Below, piece after piece: positions 30,518 through 41,371 of a DNA stretch of 64,000 nucleotides. Position numbers and translations under genes: made by a program. How positions within the stretch are numbered: position 1 is the stretch's first letter; every line of letters begins with the position of its first letter. The stretch spans positions 144,606-208,605 of the forward strand of contig BAXG01000004.1 in assembly GCA_001310455.1 (NCBI GenBank). Direction: 5' to 3'. The notes under the pieces are model-generated. The model saw only the letters and a list, made by a program, of their open reading frames with translations, was not told where the DNA came from and did no database searches. Source of the DNA: Photobacterium sp. JCM 19050. GTDB lineage: Bacteria; Pseudomonadota; Gammaproteobacteria; Enterobacterales; Vibrionaceae.

Positions 30518-31447
30518 ATGGGACAACTTGAAGACATGGCACTGTTCGTCCGCATTGTGGACGCTGGTGGTATTGGCAAAGCTGCCGAGCAGTTGAACCT
30601 TGCAAAATCAGCTGTCAGCAGGAGGTTGAATGAGCTTGAGAACAGATTAGGCACGCAGCTTCTGATCAGGACAACCAGAAAGTCTTCATTGACCGACGCG
30701 GGAATATCTTTCTACCAGATGGCCATCAACATTCTTGACGACGTTGATGCGATGAATACTCAGATAAGCGGTGCAGAAGCGACACTAACCGGCACACTGA
30801 AAGTGACGGTTCCCTTATCATTTGGGCTGCTGCACCTGAACGATGTTTTTGATGCGTTCCATAGGCTTCATCCACAACTCGCCATGCAAGTTGATTTTTC
30901 TGACCGGCGAGCCGATCTCATTGAAGAGGGTTTTGAACTGGGCATTCGTATCGCACGTCTGAAGGATTCCAGCCTCAGAGCACGAAGGATCACCACAATA
31001 AGACATGTGTTATGCGCCAGCCCCAGCTACCTGGAACAGAACGGTGAACCACGGGATATCACCCAGTTACTGAACCATGAATACCTGGAATATGGACTGT
31101 TAAACCCTGGACCGATAAAACTGTTCGACAGTGGAGGACAACTGCACAACATTAACCTGAATACAAAAATTAAAGCCAACAACGGCGACTTCCTGAAAGA
31201 CATGGCAATCAGAGGCCACGGTGTCACTTTCCTTCCAACATTCCTGGTCTATCAATCAATACTTGCAGGGCAGCTAAAGCCAGTCTGCACACAATACCGC
31301 TTCCCGGAAATCCATGCTTATGCCGTCTATCCCCAAACCCGGTATTTATCCCTGCGGGTCCGGAAATTAATTGATTTCGTTGCAGATACATTTGGGGAAG
31401 AGCCTTATTGGGATGAGATGATCCGGTCTAGATTCTGCAGTTCATAA
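30518..31447 (+). CDS. LysR-family transcriptional regulator
   Basis: 309 residues, intact. N-terminal winged HTH: MALFVRIVDAGGIGKAAEQLNLAKSAVSRRLNELENRLGTQLL, then the LysR substrate domain. Belongs to the AaeR/DmlR-like group by the SAVSRRLNELE pattern. Divergent from the MBL-fold gene (114-bp spacer). Confidence 0.88.
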   Translation: MGQLEDMALFVRIVDAGGIGKAAEQLNLAKSAVSRRLNELENRLGTQLLIRTTRKSSLTDAGISFYQMAINILDDVDAMNTQISGAEATLTGTLKVTVPLSFGLLHLNDVFDAFHRLHPQLAMQVDFSDRRADLIEEGFELGIRIARLKDSSLRARRITTIRHVLCASPSYLEQNGEPRDITQLLNHEYLEYGLLNPGPIKLFDSGGQLHNINLNTKIKANNGDFLKDMAIRGHGVTFLPTFLVYQSILAGQLKPVCTQYRFPEIHAYAVYPQTRYLSLRVRKLIDFVADTFGEEPYWDEMIRSRFCSS

Positions 31448-31476
31448 AAAGAAGGCAACCTATGGCTGCCTTCTTT
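31448..31476. terminator. Bidirectional terminator, lysR / GH20
   Basis: AAAGAAGGCA and TGCCTTCTTT arms with a 9-nt loop, starting at the lysR stop codon. It serves the converging GH20 gene too. Confidence 0.85.
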
Positions 31477-31501
31477 ATATTTAGCTACAAATCAGGTTCA
31501 A

Positions 31502-34271
31502 TCACTTCCACCTACTGCTGCGGCCTGAATCTGTAACACTACGAGTTTGGATACTTGCAGCGTGCCCAACATCTACAGGCTCATGGTACGGAAGCCATGA
31601 GACTCCCCCATCAAGTGAGTACTGATTGTGAAGACCAGGGAATCTCGTGTTCATCTTCAGTAAGCCACCTTCAATGGTTGCTCCGGGAGGAGCAATGCGG
31701 TAGTTAACACCGTAAACAGGGGAAATCTGATTGTGGACATCGACTGGTTGGAAATACTCTAGCTTGGTCAATGCATGTTGTCCGAGGGTATTGGCAAACG
31801 TATCCCATGCATGATCCATAGGCGTTTTGCCACCTTCATCAGGTGCATCCTCAACAGGCATATCCTTCACCCACGCCCGCTCTGCAACACCAAGCAGTTT
31901 AGGGAAAACAAGGTATTCCATGATCTCCGGAGACTTGGCATTTTCAGCAAACAACTGTCCCTGAATCCCGACAACGTTTTGCTTGCCTTCTTCAGTAAGC
32001 TCCACCCATTTAGGGTTCCAGTCTACCGGATTGCCTAACTTATCGATTTTGCCATTGGCATAAATATTAAACGGGCGGTATTCAAATGTCGTCTTTGTAT
32101 CTGTATATCCTGCCCAGTGGTAACCAATTTCGTCTGGATGTTTGTTGTAAGCCAAGTCGAAATAGACGTTTGTTGCATGGGACAGCACAACATCGTATCC
32201 CTTGTTAGCGAATACATACGATTGATGCTCATTCCCCCAACCCCAAACGTTATTCCAAAACAGCGGATAAACTTCTCCGTAGTCAGCGTTACCGGTTCCA
32301 TTGTGGGTCAGTACATCACCCCAACTTGCCATCTGGAAGCCATTTTCCCGGATGATTGAAGCCCAACGGACAAAGAAGTAATCAAACAATTCTGCATCTG
32401 TCTTACCCGCAGTTTCAGGATTTTCTTGGATAGCCGGAGATTTGGCCCACCACTCGTTAGGACCAAGAGCAGGCAATTCATCACCACCACCGTGCAGCCT
32501 TGTTACCGCCGCTTCCGGTACTGCATCGTACATTTTTTTCGTTTCGCTGATTACCTTGTCCAGGAATACGAACGTACTTTCCAGTGAAGGATTAACAATA
32601 TTGTCGGTATAAAACTGAGCGGTGTAATATTGGGATTCATCAAGGGGATCGATAAGGCGATAACGATTTGCCTCAACCGGATCTGTATCTTTGTACTTGT
32701 TATAACGATATTCCATTGCTTTGACAGCAGCACGTGCGTGAGCAGGGAAATCGTATTCCAGAATCACATCAATATGGCGGTCAGCGGCATACTTGAGGAT
32801 CTCTTTAAAATCTTCAACGCTGTAATATCCCCAACCATTACCCAGGAAGTTTTGCTGAGCAATTTCAAATCCCTGGTAGTCAGGCTTTTCTCCACCATTC
32901 GCTTCCGTAGCGTTTGCTGGTTTGCCTTGAATACCATCACCAGACTCGAATCCATTGCTTGACCCCATAAAGGTGTGAAGCATATGGCTTTCATCCAGAT
33001 CGTAACCACGTTTTGCACCAAATTCAGTCAGCTCTGGAATACCCGGGATTTCGATACGCCAACCTTCATCATTGGCAACATTCATCTCGAATTTATTAAT
33101 TTTATGGAACGCCAACAAATCAATAAGCTTGAATATCGTCTCTTTACTTTGGAAATTACGGGCTACATCCAGCATCATTCCACGGTATTCAAAACGTGGT
33201 GAATCCAAAGAAATTGAAGTTGGTAAAACAGCGTGCTGGAGTTTGTGTGGCCCAACAGAAGCTCGATATACATCCTGCGGAATCAACTGGCGCAGTGTCT
33301 GAATACCATAGAAAACACCGCTGGCATCTTTACCTTCGATGGTGATGCCTTTGAAAGGATCAATTTCCAGTTTATAGCCTTCGCTGTCTGCAACACCATC
33401 TGCATCGGTATCCAGATTTGGATTTAACTTCAGTGTTATGAGGTTAGCCTTATCTGGGTTTGTCGCATTGATTGGGAATTCACCTACAAGAAGGTCTTTC
33501 AATGCACTCTGAAGATATTGCGCTTCATTGTCTAATGAATCCGGTGCACTGATTGAAGCGATACTGCTCAATAATGTAAGGAAAGAATCATCTCTTTCAT
33601 ATACGGAGTGCAGTTGCGGTACGACCTGATTTTTCACCGCAACATCAGCAACTGCTGACTTGTTTTCGTTGTACCGAATGAGAGCGGTTTGCACTGGCAT
33701 ATTGTCGTTGTCACTCTGTGTAGTTTGTTTTGGATCGTTTGGATCCATAGAAACATCCACCGTGACACCGTGGGGGTCTTGGCCATTGAAAGAGATATGG
33801 AAGCCAGATGGAGAGTCATTTTTCAACATCTGCCAATACTGCGCAGTAATGAAGATTTCCCGTGATTCACCCGTTGATAGGATTGAAACCTTCCATTGGC
33901 TTTAAAACGAAATAGTCACCACTTTTTGCATCATCAGCATTGGCAATAACAACTTTCTGATCAGCAAGTTGCTGACGAGCTGCAATTCCCTTGGGATCAT
34001 TTTCAGGTAACACTGATGCCGGTGGACGGACTGAGCTGTAATAAAGTGCCCAATCCCTGTCACCCAGAGCTTCGGTACCGTTGTTAGTAATGGTGAGGCT
34101 GCCAAGGAAAATATCGGCTCCCACTGTATGGTCAATCACCTTCCATAGTAGGTTTAGGTCAGTTGCCTGAGGGTGAAAGCTTTCTGAATAGGCGGCATTG
34201 GCAACAGCAAGTTGGGAAGCTAGGGCCAGGGTGATCAACTTTAAACGAAAACGGAATTTATTTGATTTCAT
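31502..34271 (-). CDS. Beta-N-acetylhexosaminidase (chitobiase), GH20 (frameshifted)
   Basis: About 920 residues after repair. Signal peptide MKSNKFRFRLKLITLALASQLAVANA, an N-terminal carbohydrate-binding-like domain (LTITNNGTEALGDRDWALYYSS), a GH20b domain, then the catalytic barrel with RGMMLDVARNFQ, the catalytic Asp-Glu pair in RLHGGGDELP, and WNNVWGWG, YFDLAYNKHPDE near the end. A C-terminal beta domain follows. The frame changes near 33870. Releases GlcNAc from chitin oligomers in the periplasm or outer surface. Adjacent to a chitobiose/cellobiose PTS and in the same direction. Confidence 0.92.
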
Positions 34272-34361
34272 GCTTACTCCAAAAGATTACATATCTTTCA
34301 AAAAACAATCTTTTCATCAAAAAGGGGTTTCCTGAGGGGGAGTCAGAAAACCCCGGTAGGT

Positions 34362-35243
34362 TTAGCGCCGGTTAGCCATACGTTTGAACTGGTGGCGTCT
34401 GCCTCGCAGTGTGATGCCAAGGCGCATGATGTTTTCGGGAGGAGCGATACCACCGTATCCACCATCACCAATATGAACCACATCTGCTCCGGCAGCTTTG
34501 GCTGCAATCGCAACCTGTTCGATATAAGACTCCGTAGAGCCTTCCTGTGAAGTGCCAATTGCAAGCATGCCCAACATGCCTGCACGGTGTACCGCCGTCA
34601 TCATTTCTCTTGCAAGCGAAGGATCAACACCCGGTGTTGTATAAGGTGCAGGGAACATCATGATATCCGCACCCGCTTCAGCAAACGCAGGCACGATATT
34701 GAGGTTGTAGTCATTACCAACACCACCGCCATGCATCTTTCCAGCGATGATGATAATTTCAGGCGCAACATTCCGAGCCATGCTGATAGCTTCCAGAATG
34801 GTTTCCTGAGAAACACAGTTCCCCGGATTGCCGGTAAGCATGATGTAATCAAGCCCAAGCTCAGCTGCGCGCAGGACAGTCTCTTCAGTCGCTGTACGTC
34901 CGGCTTGTAGATGTTTAACGTCAGCAGGAACAGGTTCCAAATTGCAACCAATAAGACGACCGGTCACTTCTTTGATTTCCTGAATGGACATCACCGCTTC
35001 TGGGTCATCAAGTGACACCCGGATAGCAGGGTTCATCACATCCAGGCAGTTCAGGGTGATCATATCCGCACCAAATGCTGCCGCGATTTCTGGACCAGAG
35101 ACAACATCGATAGGTGGTGTAATTGCAACCACATTTTCTACCATTAATGTCCGGCCTTCAGAGTTGCGAATACTCTCGACAATTTGTTCCCTTGAAGCAG
35201 CTTTAAAATCTTCTGACGTGTAATCGAAAATTCGTTTCTTCAT
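34362..35243 (-). CDS. TIM-barrel protein of a PTS-linked conserved family (DUF7916-like)
   Basis: 293 residues, intact. Alternating beta/alpha pattern with GADMITLNCLDVMNP, GLDYIMLTGNPGN, IIIIAGKMHGGG, GADIMMFPAPYTTPGV and a phosphate-binding-like VHIGDGGYGGIAPPENIM. Occurs next to cellobiose/chitobiose PTS genes in other vibrios as I recall; biochemical role unknown. The ATG overlaps the IIA stop (TAATG), so it is translationally coupled to the PTS. Confidence 0.65.
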   Translation of the reverse strand: MKKRIFDYTSEDFKAASREQIVESIRNSEGRTLMVENVVAITPPIDVVSGPEIAAAFGADMITLNCLDVMNPAIRVSLDDPEAVMSIQEIKEVTGRLIGCNLEPVPADVKHLQAGRTATEETVLRAAELGLDYIMLTGNPGNCVSQETILEAISMARNVAPEIIIIAGKMHGGGVGNDYNLNIVPAFAEAGADIMMFPAPYTTPGVDPSLAREMMTAVHRAGMLGMLAIGTSQEGSTESYIEQVAIAAKAAGADVVHIGDGGYGGIAPPENIMRLGITLRGRRHQFKRMANRR

Positions 35244-35587
35244 TACAAAACCTTTTCTCTCAATAAATGATGAATGCTGATAATCTCAGTTGCCATTTCG
35301 CGGCAAAGCATTGTTGTCATGATATGATCCTGAATATGTGTCAGAATCAATGTCATCGTTACTTTGCCAGCACCTTCATCAAATCCAATTAATGAAGTCT
35401 GAGACTTATGAACGGAAATTAACGCCTGATCGCCTTGTTTCAATAATTCATCAGACTCATTAAAGTTTCCTTTTCTTGCGGAAACCATCGCTCCCATAAA
35501 TGCTGAGCGCGCTTCACCAACTTGACATAACAGCGTCATTAAAAACTCTTCTGTTATATCTTCACAGGAGTTAATTTCGACATTCAT
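35243..35587 (-). CDS. PTS lactose/cellobiose family IIA component
   Basis: 114 residues. All-helical IIA-Lac fold, phosphorylated on the His in ILTHIQDHIMT. EARSAFMGAMVSARKGNF is typical. Start 35587 lies inside the end of the IIC gene (17-bp overlap). Transfers phosphate from HPr to IIB. Confidence 0.9.
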   Translation of the reverse strand: MNVEINSCEDITEEFLMTLLCQVGEARSAFMGAMVSARKGNFNESDELLKQGDQALISVHKSQTSLIGFDEGAGKVTMTLILTHIQDHIMTTMLCREMATEIISIHHLLREKVL

Positions 35588-36932
35588 TTAATTCACCATC
35601 TTTCACTGCGGCTGGAACCTTGCCTTTGTTTGCCGCTGCAGTTGCTTCAAGTGCGGCTTTTTCTTCTGCTATCAGTTGCTTTTCATGAACTTTCAGGAAT
35701 GGATAGAAAATAGTTGCGCTGACAATGATACTACTGAGAACAACAAGAGCTGCTGTACCAGAATTAGTTGCAATAATGGCACCAACGGGCGCAGGCATTG
35801 TCCATGGTGGAATTGCAATAATTTTGGCCACGAATCCGGTTTTAAATGCCATCCAAACAATCGTTGTATTCACTGCTGGTGCAAGTAACCAAGGAATGAA
35901 ATAAACAGGGTTCATTACAATTGGCGTACCAAATATTACCGGTTCATTGATATTAAAAGTACCAGGAATAATTGACATTTTTCCGATAGCTTTAAGCTGC
36001 GTGGCTTTGGAGCGCATCATAAGAACAACCAGTCCCCACGTACCACCAGCGCCACCAACAAACACGAAGAAGTCCATAACAGGGTTAACGAAGATCGCTG
36101 GCAATGGCTCGCCTGCTGCAAGTGCCTCTTGGTTCAAGCCAAGGTTAATAAGCAACATAGGCGCAATGATACCGCCAACAACCGAACCGCCGTGAATACC
36201 GCTAAACCAAAGCAGCTGGACGAGCAGTACAGCGATAAGACACGCAATGTAAGTATCAGATGCCATTACCAGTGGCTGGAACAGTTTCATCACAGCAGAC
36301 GGAATCTGGAGGTCATACTGAGAAAGCATGATGTTGATTGGCATGATAATGACGGAAATGACTACGATTGGGATCAGAAGGTCAAACGAGGCAGAAATTT
36401 TTGGCGGTACGGCTTCCGGCATTTTAATACGGATATTGTACTTGATTAACATCCTCTGCATTTCAGGCACAAATAACCCGCACATAATTGCGGTAAATGC
36501 ACCAGCACCTCCTAAATATGCGCCCGGAATAACACCGCCAATTTCAGTATTTGTCATTGGAGCTGCAGCGAGCATAAATGCAAACATACACAGCATACCA
36601 GTATTCATTGGACGCAGTTTATAGGACTCAGCCAAGCTGAAACCGATTCCGAACGTCGCATAAAGGGCAAATATACCCATACTCAATTGGAAAGGTGCAA
36701 GGATATTTTCTTGTCCGATGGCCTTAATTAAGGAATGCCACCCATCAAAGAAAAAGTTGCCTTCAGATGGTGGAAAAGCCAGAACTAGAAGAAGTGAACC
36801 TACAATAAGAAATGGCATGGTTGACACAAAACCATCTTTTATTGCATTAACATGTTTTTGAGCAGATATTTTCCCAGCCACAGGAGCTACTGAAGTTTCA
36901 ACAAACTTCATGACGTTGTCGAATACGGACAT
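35571..36932 (-). CDS. PTS cellobiose/chitobiose family IIC permease
   Basis: 453 residues, intact EIIC-Lac-family permease with about ten membrane segments. Family marks: KHVNAIKDGFVSTMPFLIVGSLLLVLA, LLWFSGIHGGSVVGG, and FNINEPVIFGTPIVMNPVYFIPWL (substrate region). The neighbouring chitobiase points to chitobiose or another GlcNAc disaccharide. Starts 3 bp after the repaired IIB stop. Confidence 0.92.
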   Translation of the reverse strand: MSVFDNVMKFVETSVAPVAGKISAQKHVNAIKDGFVSTMPFLIVGSLLLVLAFPPSEGNFFFDGWHSLIKAIGQENILAPFQLSMGIFALYATFGIGFSLAESYKLRPMNTGMLCMFAFMLAAAPMTNTEIGGVIPGAYLGGAGAFTAIMCGLFVPEMQRMLIKYNIRIKMPEAVPPKISASFDLLIPIVVISVIIMPINIMLSQYDLQIPSAVMKLFQPLVMASDTYIACLIAVLLVQLLWFSGIHGGSVVGGIIAPMLLINLGLNQEALAAGEPLPAIFVNPVMDFFVFVGGAGGTWGLVVLMMRSKATQLKAIGKMSIIPGTFNINEPVIFGTPIVMNPVYFIPWLLAPAVNTTIVWMAFKTGFVAKIIAIPPWTMPAPVGAIIATNSGTAALVVLSSIIVSATIFYPFLKVHEKQLIAEEKAALEATAAANKGKVPAAVKDGELNECRN

Positions 36933-36934
36933 TA

Positions 36935-37257
36935 TTAATTCTCCAATTCAAGATGTTCTTTATGTAATGCCAGGCTTGCTCGAGAACGGCTTCCCCTTTC
37001 ATCATTCCATAATTCATCATGTCTATAAGACCGCAGCCTTTTCCTGCAATATCTGCTGCTTGCTTAAATTCCTCATATTTAAATTTAACCTGAGGCGCTA
37101 CCAGACATACATCGCATTCTGCTAAACAGTCTTCAAATTCAGCAATCGAATGCGCAGAAATCTCACATTCAATTCCTTTTTGAGCAGCAGCAGCTTCCAT
37201 TTTATTTACCAACATACTGGTGGACATACCAGCGGCGCAGCATAAAAAGATTTTCAC
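36935..37257 (-). CDS. PTS cellobiose family IIB component (C-terminal frameshift)
   Basis: Phosphocysteine protein: MKIFLCCAAGMSTSMLVNKM with the active Cys near residue 7, APQVKFKYEE and GLIDMMNYGMMKGE. Near 36980 one base is missing; the next frame reads ALHKEHLELEN and stops at 36935-36937, directly before the IIC ATG. 107 residues, normal. Without repair the frame would run into the IIC gene. First gene of the PTS operon. Confidence 0.87.
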
Positions 37258-37651
37258 TTTGATTCTCCCTAAACAACGGATGCGAATTGACTATATTCTC
37301 AGTCAGAAACCGGTTACAGAAACCGGTTACATTTATGTACACCTGGTCGCATAAAGCAGTAACATTTCGAAACGCAATGTTACACAGCTCAAATTTCGAT
37401 CAACATGATCGCAAAGTAACCAGCGGGGAAAGTGAGAGACAGCTTTCGTTTTGATTTTATTTATTGATTTGTCAATGAATTAGGCCAGGTCAGTGCTTAT
37501 CGACACTGGCGATGTAAGGGTTACCTTGCTGGCCGTTTTCAGCGTTTATCCAGATATGCCCACAAGGCTTTGCAATAGAAAACTGTTGCGAGGGAGGTGA
37601 GGAAGCGTTGCTACCTGTAAGGTCTGCAACGCTTGGGAATGTTTTTAACAG
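37258..37651. other. PTS promoter region downstream of lacI
   Basis: About 390 bp without a gene between the LacI-family stop and the IIB start. Holds the tandem operator at 37306-37331 and otherwise nothing recognised. Confidence 0.5.
37306..37331. promoter_or_regulatory. Tandem LacI-type operators
   Basis: GAAACCGGTTACA occurs twice in direct, gap-free tandem (37306-37318, 37319-37331), each with a central CCGG, about 50 bp upstream of the IIB start. Expected binding site of the adjacent LacI-family protein. Confidence 0.65.
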
Positions 37652-38670
37652 CTATATCGTTTTACCAATATTACTGGGATGAGAGGTCGAAAATCGTTCA
37701 ACAAGAGCACCGGTAATCACTTCGGGTTTAAGGTATTTTTTATTTTTAGTCAGTTGACTGGCAACGTCCATTACCCGGCTTACCATCTCTTTCGTTTTCG
37801 TATCAATGGTCGTCAGAGCAGGGCTCATGAATGCTCCGAAACTGTCATTGTCCGTACCCATAACCGACACCTGACCTGGGACATCAATACCCGCTTCCTT
37901 CAATGCGCTCATACAACCGGCAGCAACCTCATCCGTTGCCCCGATCACAGCTGAAAATCGAACATTTTGTTCAAGTAGTTGTTTACAGGCTTCGTATCCT
38001 TCTTCAAACCCCAGCAAACACTCAATTTGTGTTCCGACAACATTTAGTGACTGAAACTGTGAAACAACCTCTGCAAACGCGGAAGATCTTTCAATTGAAG
38101 CTTTCGTCAACGATGTGGGTCCAACATAGACAATGTTGCGATGCCCAATCTCAACCAGATGATCAACAGCAGTTTCAATCAAAAGCCGCTGATCCACAGC
38201 GATAGAATAACCAGCATCGGCAGACAGAGATCTTCCAATGTGGACAAGAGGAATATCAACCTGCTGATTTAATGAGATAAGCTGTTCATCAGTGAGCAGG
38301 CTGCCGTTCAAAATGATCAGTCACACTTTTTTTCAATCAGTGATCGAATGGCTGCCAATTCTTCCTCAGGACAATTGTGCCCGTCCGCTATGATCAAATT
38401 CTTGCCCAGCGCTTTAGTCGAAATAGAAGCCTGCTTCAAAAAAGAACCCAGATAACGGCTATTAAAATCGGAAATCATCACTCCGATGCTGTTTGTACTC
38501 TGCAGTGCCAGCGCCTGGGCAACCAGACTAGGACGATAATTGAGTACATCCATCGCCCGTTGTACTTTTAAGCGAGTGCTTTCTCTCACCTGTCCGGTGC
38601 CATTCACCACTCTTGAAACGGTTGCTTTTGAAACTCCGGCTTCGCGACAAACATCATTTATGGTCGCCAT
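37652..38670 (-). CDS. LacI-family regulator of the chitobiose PTS operon (frameshifted)
   Basis: N-terminal HTH MATINDVCREAGVSKATVSRVVNGTGQVRE and hinge LNYRPSLVAQAL, then a periplasmic-binding-like effector domain (IGVMISDFNSRYLGSFLKQ, VIGATDEVAAGCMSALKEAG, TIDTKTKEMV). A base is missing near 38325, between EKKCD and ILNGSLL. The repaired protein is 339 residues, the classic LacI size. Lies directly upstream of the PTS operon on the same strand. Confidence 0.88.
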
Positions 38671-39184
38671 TGCTATTCCCTGTTTACTTTTTCACAACCA
38701 AATACCCGTGATTAATCGACTACCAAAACCAAAGGTGGCCTTGAAGGATTCATGAACAAGAACACTTCCCTGTTCGCCAAGTCATTAACACACTGAATAA
38801 GATCATGATATTAAAATGAAATCGAGCCTATTAAAGGCCTTTTCTACAGGCTTTCAATCTGTTCTACACCTCGCCCAATCATATGTGAAATATTTCATAT
38901 TGCTCTTTTACATGATATCGATATTTCTTAATGATAAACATCACATATCAAAGAATTATCCTATTGAGAGGACTATTTATAGCGAAACCCTCTTTATTTG
39001 TTTTCCAGCTCAGAATATCAACGCTCCGGGTATCGCAACATATTCGTTTTCTAACCCCTCCAGCATTTGACATTTTTTTCATCCGAATGAACAAATCATG
39101 AACACCCACTTCACCTTTCATTAATCGCCTGTTCATTACGCTGCTCCTGAACTTACCGAGAAGGTATTAACCAAGGAGCAGATC
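38671..39184. other. Gene-free region between lacI and GT2
   Basis: 514 bp, AT-rich. A perfect 12-bp palindrome TGAAATATTTCA (38886-38897) could be a regulator site. Good AAGGAG just before the GT2 start. Short ORFs here have no supporting signals. Confidence 0.4.
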
Positions 39185-39927
39185 ATGAGAAACATCAGTA
39201 TTGTTGTTATCACCCTCAATGAAGAGAAACGTATTGGCCGCCTGCTGGAAGATTTGGCTCGCCAGACTTACCGCCAGTTTGAAGTCATTGTTGTTGATTC
39301 AAACAGCGATGACGAAACCTGCACAATTGCAGAAAGCTATGCCGAAAACCTTCCGGCACTGACTGTGCATAAAATGGAAACAAGGGGAGTCAGCCTCGGC
39401 CGGAATACCGGTGCGGACCTGGCGAAATATGACACACTGATGTTCCTTGATGCCGACGTCTGCCTGCGGCCAGATTTCATTGCCAATGCGGTACAAAAAC
39501 TCGATGACTCCGGGTTGGAAGTTGCCGGCGTCTACCTTGGCAGCCAGGGGCTTCCTGCGGCCTACAAAGCCGGGTACAGCCTTATCAATGCCGGAATGTT
39601 CGCAACGTCATTCTTCTTTCCGACAGCGGTCGGTGCTTGCATCATTTCCTCGCGCCGGGTTCACCAGCAGATAGGTGGTTTCGATACAGACATTCACCTG
39701 TGTGAAGACTGTGATTACGTAAAACGCGCCGCCCGCACCTGGCGATTCAGGATGCTTCCCCTGACATTTAACTTCGACCCGCGCCGACTCCAGCAGGACG
39801 GGATAGTCCGTACCGGGCTGATATACCTTAAGGCCAATGTCCGTCGTTTTTTTTCGGCGAGATGAGAAACGGCGAAATGAAATATGATTTCGGCCACTAC
39901 AATGATGCGAAACAGCAGGAGGCCTAA
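39185..39927 (+). CDS. Glycosyltransferase family 2 protein (C-terminal frameshift)
   Basis: GT-A fold: ISIVVITLNEEKRIGRLLEDL, VDSNSDDETC, ETRGVSLGRNTGADLAKYD, and the DxD-type LFLDADV. No long membrane helix at the end. A T-run near 39850 has lost a base; reading continues GEMRNGEMKYDFGHYNDAKQ to TAA 39925-39927, 247 residues. Two bp later a DedA-type gene starts, so they are probably an operon modifying envelope glycans or lipids. Acceptor unknown. Confidence 0.82.
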
Positions 39928-39929
39928 TC

Positions 39930-41169
39930 ATGCTGACCGCATGGTGGTGGTACTTGGGGGCGCACTGCTTGATGCGCTCATCGGACCCGGCTTTCTGGTG
40001 CCCGGAGAGCCGTTTTTCCTGACAGCCGGTTATCTGGCAAGTGAAGGGTTATTTTACGGCATCTTGTGTGTTCTGCTCGGCGGTTGGCTGGGTGACCAGC
40101 TAAGTTTTCTGCTGGGCACCAAAACCGGCCCTTCTGGTTTGAAAGCACTCCAGAGACGGTTTCCCCGCTCGCGAAGAGCCATTGCCCGTTGCCGGTTGCT
40201 AATGAAACGCCGCGGATCCCTGATGATATTTTCTGCCCGGCTGCTTGGGCCCGTTGCTGGGTGATGCCGTTCTTTGCGGGGACACAGAAAACCCGTTGGA
40301 CGACCTTTACGCTGTGGTCAACGTTAGGGTTATTGGTAGGTGCTGGGCAGTTTATTGCTGTCGGTTGGGCTGCTGCTGCCGGGCTTCAGGCTACCGAACT
40401 GCTGCAACCGGCGATTCAGTTCATTCCCGAACATGCTGTTGCTATCGTTATATTTTTGCTGGGCGCTTTCGCGTCCTACAAGTTGCTCACAAGACGATCA
40501 TTCCGCCGTCTCTGTGTGGCTCTGACATTGTGGGCCGGGTTATTAGCGAGTTTAAACTACGTTCATTTCTTTACCGGGGTAGCCTATGCCCAAAGTTGGC
40601 AACCCACAGAGACACAAGTGGAAACGTATAAAGTCTATCCCGGGCGCGCTCCGGTCTATGATGCCCAACCCATCAACCTTGTGTACAAGGGGGAATCCCC
40701 CGCCGCACTTATGCAACAACTGGGCTGGGTTAAAAACCACACCTTCTCTCGGGACGATATTCCGTTTAACCAATATATCGCCCTGCTGATGCAAAACCGG
40801 CCACCGGTGTCTGACTTGTACTGGAATGGCATCCCACAACACAGTGCCTACCAGCTGCCCGGGAGCCTGACACACCGTTACCATGTCCGGTGGTGGAAAA
40901 CCGAAAATGAAGGGAACACACCGATCTGGATGGGCGCAGTCAGCTATGACAACGGACTTAAAGTTGCCCACTACAACGGCATTTTGACCGTACTCCACAG
41001 CATTGATCCGCAAACAGACAAAACCCGGGACAAACTCGCCGCAGGCATTCCTGCAGGCCAATGGCACGTTCGTATAACCTACCCGGTTCCACCACAGGAA
41101 AAGGACGAAGAGCATGATTACTCAACAGACGGTGGGGTTATTGTGATATCGGAGCAGGTGGTAAAGTGA
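39930..41169 (+). CDS. DedA-family membrane protein fused to LssY-type C-terminal domain (frameshifted)
   Basis: N-terminal DedA part: LGGALLDALIGPGFLVPGEPFFLTAGYLA, GGWLGDQLSFLLGTKTG and FSARLLGPVA (the FxRFxGP-like motif), then two or three more helices (HAVAIVIFLLGAFASYKLL). C-terminal soluble domain from about residue 245: HRYHVRWWKTEN, MGAVSYDNGLKVAHYNG and HSIDPQTDKTRDKL, matching LssY C-terminal domains. Frame breaks near 39945 and 40258. 413 residues after repair. DedA proteins are undecaprenyl-phosphate or phospholipid transporters; the domain role here is unproved. Confidence 0.75.
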
Positions 41170-41371
41170 GGTATCGCTTGGTTATCAGGTTGTTAACTCC
41201 CTTGTGACGATAACAGGCCTATTTACTTTGGCTTTTCGCGGGTGTGGAAATGCCAACCTCTCCGAAGTCTCAAAACCCAAATGCAGATACTGATATTGAG
41301 CACAAAGTTGCACTTTGATTATTGATTAGCCAATCAGCTCGCAGCATAAATCAAAGCAAAAAGGCCAACCT

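Noticed and set aside
37306..37331. Short tandem repeats as a possible CRISPR start
   Set aside because: Only two 13-bp units, no spacers, and a promoter position; operator explanation is better.
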